DNA of 20,667 nt from a virus, in IMG/VR virus record IMGVR_UViG_3300030333_003493, positions 10,223-30,889 of that record. One strand, written 5' to 3'. The position numbers were made by a program, and so were the translations under genes. Below the pieces are notes generated by a model. It ran no database searches, had not been told where the DNA came from, and was given only the letters and a program-made list of their open reading frames with translations. Below, one piece after another: positions 14,060 through 20,667 of the stretch. The first letter of the stretch is position 1, and every line of letters starts with the position of its first letter.

Positions 14060-17000
14060 TGATAGATTTATCTAAAAATTTCTTATCAGATGTTATATCA
14101 ACTAATGTAAATCTAAAACCTGTATTAGTTATAACTGAACAGAATAGTATAGATATACTAGAAGTTCTAACTTCTGATTCAGAACATATAACAACACCTG
14201 AAAATCCATTAGAACAATCATCTTTTATACCCTGTATTAAAAACGTATCATCAGTAAAGACATCTATTGATTATGAGAAGGGTAAATTAAAAGTCAATAG
14301 ATTAAGATGTAATCTTTATAATTATTATGATTCAAATACTACACTAGCAGAGTATTATGGAGAAACAACAACTTCTTCATCACCTATACTTATAAATAAG
14401 GATATATATTTATTTTACAAATCTCCATCAACTTACAAGCTAAATCTAGCAGATGTTATAGGTGAGGGTTCACCAACAGATAGTGATTGTGCATTAATTT
14501 ATAAAGGAACTATAAGTAGGGTTGAGTATGATGATAAGACAATAAGTATATTTGCTGAGGATCAAACACAATTAAAAATAACTGATAAACTTATTCCTTA
14601 TGCAGGGATAGAAACATTAGATCAATCAACACAAGATAGAATATTTGAGAATTATAAAGGTGAAGATACAACTGTACCAATGACTTTTGGCAGTATGAAT
14701 AGAGCATTTACACTTCCCTATTTATCTGATTTAACTGAACAGGCTATGACTGTATTATTAGATACACAGCCAACAACAGATAATTTTAGAACTGCAAGAA
14801 TACCAAAAATGTTAGAATCTACTCCTACTGAACTTCCTTATTGTCTTTACATTAAAAAAGATAATGATTATGTTGTATGGGATCATCACAATCAAACTCT
14901 TAATAGACAATATCAATTATATTCAAATTTTCATATAAATACAATAGCAGGTTCATACAGTACACTTATTGCACCTGAATTAGCACCTGTAAGTGAATAT
15001 GTCTATGGCTTATGGGATGTTAGGGGTTATATAGAAAGATATTTTGATATGTATCATTATAGTGGATCAAACAATAATACTATTCTTGATATAGATGAGC
15101 AAACACACGATACCTTAACAGGTACATTATATACTCCTGAAGGTTTAAATGATAATGGTGGATTGCCTAGAATATTTTTCAGAGCAGAAGATTTTGGTAC
15201 AGATAAACTTGTTGTTAATGCAGAAACAGCAAGAATACCATTGGCAACATCTAGGATAAAAACATCAACTAATGCAGGTGTTGGTAGATATTTATTGTTG
15301 AGATTATCACAGGGTATAGATTTACCTTTAGCAAATATATCTTATAATGGTGCTTGGGCAGGAAATACATTTTGGGCATCAGATTATATGGTATATCAAG
15401 ATCCAAATCAAGATCATCAAGGACTTCAAAGTTCTGCTCAATACTTTTTTAACGAGGCTTGGACAACAGGAGGTTTTTATTCAGGATGGTATGTTTCAGC
15501 ACTTGCTCCTGATGTTTGGTTAAAATTAATACCTGCTTTAGAAGAATTTTGGGGAAATGAATTTGATACAGATACTGCTAAACAACAACTTCAAAATGCA
15601 ATAAAACTTGGAACTGATTTACAACTAGAGGATGGTATAAGTGATCCTAGTTCTTTGAATGATTTAATAATAGATAGTACAGCAAGTATATATAGTCAAT
15701 CTCAGATGAGAAATTGGAAAAATAGTTCAAATTCAGTAGGTAATAAGTATTTTGGAAGCCAAACATCATTATCACTTGATGGGCTTGATGCAGGAAGTGA
15801 TGTTCCATATAACTATATAGAAGAATCAGATCCAACTTGGAAAAGAATATACGGATTAAATTTTGGTGCAACAGGTAGTGCTTTATCAGAAGAACAGGTT
15901 ATATCAAGTTCAACAGATATGGATGGAATAGCTATATATGAATATTTACCTCCTGAATTAGAAGATTCAGAAAAATATCAACAGGGATTAAATCTATCTA
16001 ATACAGGTTTAATACAATCTGTATTTGTTGAAAATATAACAGAAAGAGATATTTTTGCTTCTATAACAGGTAGAAAAAATTATCCGTTCTGTGAACAATT
16101 AAGTTCTACTTATTTCTCATTAAATTTAGAGAGTGTACCTGCTACAAGTCTGTTTGTAGATTTACCTACAAGTGATACTCAAATGTTAGATGGTTTTTAT
16201 GCTTTGTTCAGTTCTTGTTGGGAAAATGTTTTTGAATTTTGGGCAACAGGTAATTCATTGGGTGATGGTGTTAATGAAGGTGGCCCAACTAATGATGATA
16301 TAGAATCAGCTATTGATGAATTTTTAGAGGGTGGAGAAGTTGATACTGTTTTTGCAGATAATTTATCAGCTATTACAGGATTATCAGATGCACCTGTTTG
16401 GAACAATTACTATCTTTGGAAAGAAGTTGTATTTAAACTTATGGGATTTCAACTAAGATTAATGATGACATCTGAATTTAATATAACACAAAATTCATAT
16501 CAAGCTGTTGTAGAAGGAACAGGTGGAAACATACAAACTGTTGATCGTATATATTCAGTAGAACACTTTAGATCACTATTTAGTGAACAATGGTTAAAAT
16601 CATTTGGAAAGGTAGTAATAGAATATATCATACAAAGGCCTGTTGAGTATGATCAAAACTATTTATGGAAATTAGATTTTGCAGGTACAAGAGAACTTGA
16701 TGTAGGTTTTAGTTCGATTTTTCTTGATGTTTGGGAATCATTAGAAAAAGATTTAACAGAGAGTGTATATAGTAAGAGAACATATACGGACTACACAGAT
16801 TTGTCTTTACCAAGTTTAGATGATGATTCTTTTCTTGATTCATATATAAACAATATGTGGATCTATTTTGATGATTATGTTGATGCAATTAACAGGGCTA
16901 TGGTTGCATCTATTGATACTGCTGAAGAATTGGGCCTTACCTATGGTAGCCCTGCTGATGATCTTTCAGGATTTACTCCAAATGTTATGGGTTTTGATTT

Positions 17001-18402
17001 TGACTATAATAATATGTACACAAATTATGATTTTATTTCAGGACTACAAGGAGTAGAAGGAACTGAGGTTTTCAAAGAACAATTATTAGCATTTTATAAT
17101 ACAAGCCTTGAAGGTATTGATACAGGTGTTGAATATGCTACTACTGATGGGGTTATAACAAAACCATCTGATATAGTTATGAATATACTTGTGAATGAAA
17201 TGGAATTTGGAAAACATAATGAAGATATGACAGCAGGAAACAATATATTATATCCTGATTATACAAAATTTGATATTAATTCTTTAGAATTATCTAGGAG
17301 TGAACACTCTGATTGGAAATTATCATTATCTTTAAATAAAAAGAAAGATGGCAAAAAAATAATAGAAGAAATATTAAGAGAAAGTAAATCATATCCTAGA
17401 TTTACTGAAGATGGTAAATTTTCATTTATAACTATAAAAAATAAATACACTAATGATGATATAACTGAAACTATAAATGTATCAGATATAATATCTCATA
17501 AATTTACAACTACAAAAAGAGAAAATATTATTACAAGTGGAAAGTATTTATATAGATATGATGTTGGAACAAAGAGTTATGATTTAGAATATGATTTAAA
17601 TATTGAAGATATACTACCTGAATATGGGGTTAGTGGATATGATTATTATAATATTAAACCTGAAGATGGACATAAAGAGGTTAAACTTAAATATCATCAC
17701 CATATTCCAACTGCAAAGAATTTTGCTAAATATGACTTATTAAACAGGTGTAATCAACATAATGTAATTGAACTTTCTTTATCATTAAATTATTGTTCAC
17801 TACAAATAGGTGATATTATACATATTCCATTAATTGATGGTAAAAAAGTTTTTGGATTGGATTATAGTAAGGTTGAAATTTTAAATGGACAGCCTGTTTA
17901 TCCTCTTTGGATTATAAATGAAACAAGATTGGATCTTAAAGCATTTAAGATAAAAGCAACTCAATTACACTATTTAGGAACAGATGGGGATCACGGATTT
18001 GAAACAGCAGAAGAAGAATATCACATAGTTGGTAATATGAATCGGTTAAGCAATCAAACTTTTACAACAGGGGAAAGAATACCTAATTGGAATTTTAACC
18101 CTCTTGCAACTCAACATAATAATTTAGAAATAGCTTATTTTGATTTTAATGGTGATGGTGCTGTCAATATTGTTGATATTGTGGATGCAGTAAATACTAT
18201 ACTTGATTCTAATCCTAATATAACAATTTCACAATTACAGAGAATGACAAGATACACATATGATGGATCATACAATGGAAACAATTCTATTGATGTTACT
18301 GCTATTATTAATTTGGTAAACATTATACTTATTCAAGGTGATAATTGGTTTGATGGCTATGAATCTGTATTGTCAGGAGAAGAAGATTTGGGGGAAAGAT
18401 AA
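14059..18402 (+). CDS. Large tail hub / tail tip protein with C-terminal dockerin-like domain
   Basis: This 1447-residue protein follows the tape measure. Residues about 1-200 look like a hub or distal-tail start (LKVNRLRCNLYNYY, ALIYKGTISRVEYDDKTISI, TFGSMNRAFTLPYL). The central 250-1050 part is Tyr/Asn/Ser/Asp-rich and unassigned. About 1080-1330 matches the hub C-terminal region I recall from marine siphophages: DGKKIIEEILRESKSYPRFT, INVSDIISHKFTTTKREN, YHHHIPTAKNFAKYDLLNRC at 1212, then LQIGDIIHIPLIDG. Residues about 1355-1425 add a dockerin-like pair of calcium loops: DFNGDGAVNIVDIVDAVNTI at 1362, and a degenerate DGSYNGNNSIDVTAIINLVN at 1402. It probably forms the tail tip around the tape measure end and contacts the host. 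The start overlaps the tape measure stop. Confidence 0.78.
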   Translation: MIDLSKNFLSDVISTNVNLKPVLVITEQNSIDILEVLTSDSEHITTPENPLEQSSFIPCIKNVSSVKTSIDYEKGKLKVNRLRCNLYNYYDSNTTLAEYYGETTTSSSPILINKDIYLFYKSPSTYKLNLADVIGEGSPTDSDCALIYKGTISRVEYDDKTISIFAEDQTQLKITDKLIPYAGIETLDQSTQDRIFENYKGEDTTVPMTFGSMNRAFTLPYLSDLTEQAMTVLLDTQPTTDNFRTARIPKMLESTPTELPYCLYIKKDNDYVVWDHHNQTLNRQYQLYSNFHINTIAGSYSTLIAPELAPVSEYVYGLWDVRGYIERYFDMYHYSGSNNNTILDIDEQTHDTLTGTLYTPEGLNDNGGLPRIFFRAEDFGTDKLVVNAETARIPLATSRIKTSTNAGVGRYLLLRLSQGIDLPLANISYNGAWAGNTFWASDYMVYQDPNQDHQGLQSSAQYFFNEAWTTGGFYSGWYVSALAPDVWLKLIPALEEFWGNEFDTDTAKQQLQNAIKLGTDLQLEDGISDPSSLNDLIIDSTASIYSQSQMRNWKNSSNSVGNKYFGSQTSLSLDGLDAGSDVPYNYIEESDPTWKRIYGLNFGATGSALSEEQVISSSTDMDGIAIYEYLPPELEDSEKYQQGLNLSNTGLIQSVFVENITERDIFASITGRKNYPFCEQLSSTYFSLNLESVPATSLFVDLPTSDTQMLDGFYALFSSCWENVFEFWATGNSLGDGVNEGGPTNDDIESAIDEFLEGGEVDTVFADNLSAITGLSDAPVWNNYYLWKEVVFKLMGFQLRLMMTSEFNITQNSYQAVVEGTGGNIQTVDRIYSVEHFRSLFSEQWLKSFGKVVIEYIIQRPVEYDQNYLWKLDFAGTRELDVGFSSIFLDVWESLEKDLTESVYSKRTYTDYTDLSLPSLDDDSFLDSYINNMWIYFDDYVDAINRAMVASIDTAEELGLTYGSPADDLSGFTPNVMGFDFDYNNMYTNYDFISGLQGVEGTEVFKEQLLAFYNTSLEGIDTGVEYATTDGVITKPSDIVMNILVNEMEFGKHNEDMTAGNNILYPDYTKFDINSLELSRSEHSDWKLSLSLNKKKDGKKIIEEILRESKSYPRFTEDGKFSFITIKNKYTNDDITETINVSDIISHKFTTTKRENIITSGKYLYRYDVGTKSYDLEYDLNIEDILPEYGVSGYDYYNIKPEDGHKEVKLKYHHHIPTAKNFAKYDLLNRCNQHNVIELSLSLNYCSLQIGDIIHIPLIDGKKVFGLDYSKVEILNGQPVYPLWIINETRLDLKAFKIKATQLHYLGTDGDHGFETAEEEYHIVGNMNRLSNQTFTTGERIPNWNFNPLATQHNNLEIAYFDFNGDGAVNIVDIVDAVNTILDSNPNITISQLQRMTRYTYDGSYNGNNSIDVTAIINLVNIILIQGDNWFDGYESVLSGEEDLGER

Positions 18403-18909
18403 TTGGCAAATATTAATATACAAACACTAAACAATGATTTATATATATATAAGGACAGGGTATCAATAAAATCTGATTATGCTTTTCAGGGAATATTAAT
18501 AGATTATAATGAATCAAAACCTAGTGGATCAAGGCCATCATTTTCAAGTTTATTACCTAATAACTATATAGTAAGATCAGGTTTAAATAAAATACTTATT
18601 TTAAAATTAAACCATCAAAATGAAAATCAATATGTTGGAACTGAAACAGATTTATTCACAAAACAAGATGATTTTTATATCACTAATGCTGTTCTTGTTA
18701 GACAAGATTTAGGAAAATCCAACTTAGCAATAAATTATAGTTCTATTGAAACTTGGGATAATCTTGATATGACTTGGGAAACATTAACAAGAAAATGGGA
18801 AGATATTTCTTATGATGGTAAATCAAAAATACCAAAATGGCATAGAGTTAATTCCTTTGATAAAGAATTAAACAAAGTAACACAAAAAAAAGAATTGAGG
18901 AATAAATGA
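18403..18909 (+). CDS. Tail-associated protein with Trp heptad repeat (168 aa), TTG start
   Basis: This frame begins immediately after the hub TAA in the same reading frame, so the first usable codon is TTG at 18403. No in-frame ATG occurs until well into the conserved-looking region, so TTG is the most likely start; GGGGG lies upstream. The first 70 residues are Asn/Ser/Ile-rich. Residues 118-132 show Trp at seven-residue spacing (WDNLDMTWETLTRKWEDI; W118, W125, W132), with another Trp at 146. I recall similar spaced-Trp motifs in marine phage tail proteins. The C-terminus is Lys-rich. It lies between hub and distal tail protein, so it is probably a minor tail-tip component. No family is assigned. 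Confidence 0.62.
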   Translation: MANINIQTLNNDLYIYKDRVSIKSDYAFQGILIDYNESKPSGSRPSFSSLLPNNYIVRSGLNKILILKLNHQNENQYVGTETDLFTKQDDFYITNAVLVRQDLGKSNLAINYSSIETWDNLDMTWETLTRKWEDISYDGKSKIPKWHRVNSFDKELNKVTQKKELRNK

Positions 18910-20087
18910 CAACAAATTACTATCAAACACCAACAAGGCCTACATTATATGCTTCTTACTTATTATACCAATATGCTTCAGGAGCATTAGATAAATATGG
19001 AGTACCGGCAGGTATATCTATTGGAACACATCCTGAAACATTACAAGATATGGAAATTCCTGCTGAACCATATTCACCATTAGAAATGATAAGAATGTTA
19101 CAACTAGAACCATCAAGAACATCATATATTTATGATCCTGAAGATAGAGGACAAATTACTATGAATTATAAACTTGTTCCTGATAATTTTTCTTGGACAC
19201 CTGAGTTAGGTAATGATATATGGAAAAATATAAATTCTTTATTTTTATTAGGACATAATTTTGCTGATTGTGAAGCATCTATTACCTTTGGTGGTGGTGA
19301 TACTGATTCTGAAGATGATTTTACAGAAATAGCAACTTCTAATGCTGTTAATAATATATCTGAACCTGAATATAATGGTTGGAGTTTAACAAATTTTTCT
19401 GAATCTGCTAATTATCAATATTTTAAGATAAGAATTAGATCAAGAGCATATCAAGATGATTTTTTAAATCCATTTGTTCAACAGCCTTTAAAGTTAGGTT
19501 CTTTGTTTTTAGGAAACAGATATACATTCCCTATAAATTGTAATATGAATACAAAAACATCTTATGATTATGGTGTTAAAAGAAGTAAAACAATTTCAGG
19601 AAAAACTTTAAGTAAAGCAAATTGGACAAAACCAAACTCTTGGGGTGGATATGAACCATTTGGACTTAGTGTTCCATTTGATCCAAGTAATAATGATGAT
19701 AATTTTTTAAGAAGAACAGGTTTAAGAACTTGGAGTATATCATTTGATAGTTTAAATCCTAGTAAAGTTATGAATCAAAATCCTATGCTTAATACATATG
19801 GTTGGACTTCACAAGACACAGAAAACGACAATATAACAGGTGAGGGTGATAGTTTGGATAATATTATAGGTGTAACATCTACATTTGCATCACCTGAAGG
19901 AAATGATTTCTTTACTTCCATTGTACACCGTTCACTAGGTGGGCATCTTCCAATGTTATTGCAGTTAGACAGAGATAATTATTCTCCACATAACTTTGCA
20001 ATAGTTCGTATGAATCCAAATTATACAATAACTCAAAAATCTCCTAACTTATATAATATAAAGATAGTATTAGAAGAACAAGTTTAG
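18906..20087 (+). CDS. Distal tail protein of the marine siphophage type
   Basis: This 393-residue protein overlaps the previous stop by four bases (ATGA) and has GAGGA upstream. Its C-terminal third contains LRTWSISFDSLNP, then NDFFTSIVHRSLGGHLPMLL and PHNFAIVRMNPNYTITQKSP, ending NLYNIKIVLEEQV. I recall this order (TWS-F strand, then F-VI-H---GG-LP, then -FAI-R, then YN-K) from tail proteins that close the tail module in marine siphophages. Its N-terminal part is more variable (YSPLEMIRMLQLEPSRTSYI). It is probably a ring or adaptor at the tail tip, or a spike base. A terminator follows it, marking the end of the structural operon. Confidence 0.62.
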   Translation: MTTNYYQTPTRPTLYASYLLYQYASGALDKYGVPAGISIGTHPETLQDMEIPAEPYSPLEMIRMLQLEPSRTSYIYDPEDRGQITMNYKLVPDNFSWTPELGNDIWKNINSLFLLGHNFADCEASITFGGGDTDSEDDFTEIATSNAVNNISEPEYNGWSLTNFSESANYQYFKIRIRSRAYQDDFLNPFVQQPLKLGSLFLGNRYTFPINCNMNTKTSYDYGVKRSKTISGKTLSKANWTKPNSWGGYEPFGLSVPFDPSNNDDNFLRRTGLRTWSISFDSLNPSKVMNQNPMLNTYGWTSQDTENDNITGEGDSLDNIIGVTSTFASPEGNDFFTSIVHRSLGGHLPMLLQLDRDNYSPHNFAIVRMNPNYTITQKSPNLYNIKIVLEEQV

Positions 20088-20116
20088 GCTTCCTCTACCT
20101 CTCAAACGAACAAGCC

Positions 20117-20157
20117 ACAAGGATCTCTTTTATAGGGATTCTTGTATCTTTTATTTT
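20117..20157 (+). terminator. Rho-independent terminator ending the tail operon
   Basis: ACAAGGATCTCT (20117-20128) pairs with AGGGATTCTTGT (20134-20145) as a 12-bp stem, including two G-U pairs and a 5-base loop. A T-rich tract (ATCTTTTATTTT) follows immediately. It sits 29 bases after the last tail gene and 84 bases before the next gene. Confidence 0.8.
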
Positions 20158-20163
20158 AAATAC

Positions 20164-20193
20164 TTAAAATAATTGTTTGTTTATATATATATT
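20164..20193 (+). promoter_or_regulatory. Possible promoter for the small-gene operon after the tail module
   Basis: TTAAAA (20164-20169) and TATATT (20188-20193) are 18 bases apart, in an extremely AT-rich stretch between a terminator and a gene with its own good ribosome site. A new transcript start is expected here from the layout. The individual boxes are weak evidence in such AT-rich sequence, and TTGTTT at 20173 is an alternative upstream element. Confidence 0.35.
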
Positions 20194-20241
20194 ATTTTGT
20201 ACTTTCATTTAGGGAAAACAAAAAACAAACAAGGAGTAACA

Positions 20242-20433
20242 ATGGAAAAAGGAATTAAAATTACAAAAATAGAATTAGTTGAGAGAGCAGGACAATATAC
20301 TAATTTGAAACCTGAAGAACATACAGACGGTTTTAAAGCATTATTGCAATCAAGGGCTACTATGGAAACTAGAATAAGTCCTTATGAATTTGGTACAGAA
20401 CCTGAAAAATATTTTACAAGGGAGGTTAAATAA
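20242..20433 (+). CDS. Hypothetical protein, first gene of the downstream operon (63 aa)
   Basis: The start chosen is ATG 20242, six bases after AAGGAG (20231-20236). A longer frame back to 20173 has no ribosome site and crosses the AT-rich promoter-like stretch. The 63-residue product (MEKGIKITKIELVERAGQYT at the start, PYEFGTEPEKYFTREVK at the end) is charged and soluble, with no recognisable domain. The stop overlaps the next start by one base (TAATG). Function unknown. Confidence 0.7.
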   Translation: MEKGIKITKIELVERAGQYTNLKPEEHTDGFKALLQSRATMETRISPYEFGTEPEKYFTREVK

Positions 20434-20597
20434 TGGAAGAAGCAACTTATTTAATCATACATATCATTTCTGAGGTATGGAAGATAGTATTTCAAGCAGT
20501 TTTATTGTTTTTGATATATAGGCTTATCTCAACAATAATAAGGCGAACAAGTACCAAAAAACAACTTCCTAATATTAAATGTAAGGAGAGCAAATGA
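20433..20597 (+). CDS. Small single-span membrane protein (54 aa)
   Basis: ATG at 20433 overlaps the preceding TAA, with GGGAGG (20420-20425) upstream; TGA at 20595-20597 ends 54 codons. The peptide has a hydrophobic helix (about 16-36, WKIVFQAVLLFLIYRLISTI) followed by a basic tail (IRRTSTKKQ). That predicts one membrane span with the C-terminus inside. It is coupled by overlap to genes on both sides. A regulatory, exclusion or holin-like role is possible, but nothing here decides. Confidence 0.66.
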   Translation: MEEATYLIIHIISEVWKIVFQAVLLFLIYRLISTIIRRTSTKKQLPNIKCKESK

Positions 20598-20667
20598 ATC
20601 AGGAAATGATTAAACTTAAAAATGGTGTTAAAAAGTATTTGAAGGATCTAGGATTAGATATGAGTAA
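20594..20667 (+). CDS. 5' end of an unknown gene cut by the window end (partial)
   Basis: ATG at 20594 overlaps the preceding TGA (ATGA), and AAGGAG lies at 20583-20588, a well-placed ribosome site. Only 24 codons are visible (MNQEMIKLKNGVKKYLKDLG, then LDMS). They form a basic amphipathic helix. Too little is present for assignment. The segment faintly recalls the start of small histone-fold-like proteins, but that is a weak impression. Confidence 0.68.
   Translation, partial: MNQEMIKLKNGVKKYLKDLGLDMS

Noticed and set aside
20173-20241. Upstream extension of the 63-residue gene to ATG 20173
   Set aside because: No ribosome site; the added residues come from AT-rich promoter-like DNA, while ATG 20242 has a perfect AAGGAG.
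1-20667. CATG absence as a simple effect of low G+C
   Set aside because: CAT and ATG are both frequent, and other palindromes of equal or higher G+C content occur, so composition alone does not explain zero occurrences.
1-20667. tRNA genes, CRISPR arrays, insertion sequences, integrase or attachment sites
   Set aside because: No cloverleaf-like segments, regularly spaced repeats, transposase or integrase genes, or paired terminal repeats were seen. The zinc ribbon at 1912 resembles a transposase part but is joined to a phosphoesterase.

Overview
The window is one continuous piece of an AT-rich (about one third G+C by eye) tailed-phage genome, with every gene on the + strand and most genes abutting or overlapping by 1-8 bases. 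Gene content and order indicate a long, non-contractile tail (siphovirus type). HK97-type capsid, head-tail joining, tail tube, frameshifted tail chaperone, tape measure, hub and distal tail proteins follow one another, and there is no sheath gene. The hub and distal tail proteins, and the beta-rich appendage proteins, resemble those I recall from uncultured marine siphophages. The host is probably a bacterium with peptidoglycan, because a GH24 lysozyme is present. I cannot name the host. Both ends of the window cut genes. Terminase, portal and protease are not here and presumably lie upstream; replication genes may lie downstream.

Layout. (1) 1-1.27 kb: the end of an unrecognised gene, the major capsid protein and a strong terminator. 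(2) 1.29-5.17 kb: a block that interrupts the usual capsid-to-connector order. It holds a small basic protein, a lysozyme, a zinc-ribbon metallophosphoesterase, a holin-like protein, two related DUF2589-type proteins, and three small coiled-coil or membrane proteins. (3) 5.18-8.66 kb: three beta-rich virion appendage proteins. (4) 8.67-11.5 kb: a 30-residue basic peptide, head-tail connector, tail terminator candidate, a small protein and the tail tube. (5) 11.54-14.06 kb: tail assembly chaperones made from two frames by a probable -1 frameshift on nine A's, then a 620-residue tape measure protein. (6) 14.06-20.09 kb: a 1447-residue tail hub with a C-terminal dockerin-like calcium-loop domain, a Trp-repeat protein and a distal tail protein, closed by a terminator. 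(7) 20.2 kb to the end: a new run of small genes of unknown function.

The most striking sequence-level signal is not a gene. The tetranucleotide CATG does not occur anywhere in the 20,667 bases, although CAT and ATG are both common. Codon choice appears bent around it: all 19 His codons I found before a G-starting codon are CAC, and Ser, Thr, Ala and Pro codons before Trp or Cys end in CT or CC, never CA. This looks like strong selection to escape a CATG-specific (NlaIII-type) restriction or related defence. The best candidates for an undescribed functional module are the paired DUF2589-type proteins with their coiled-coil and membrane neighbours (3.1-5.2 kb).
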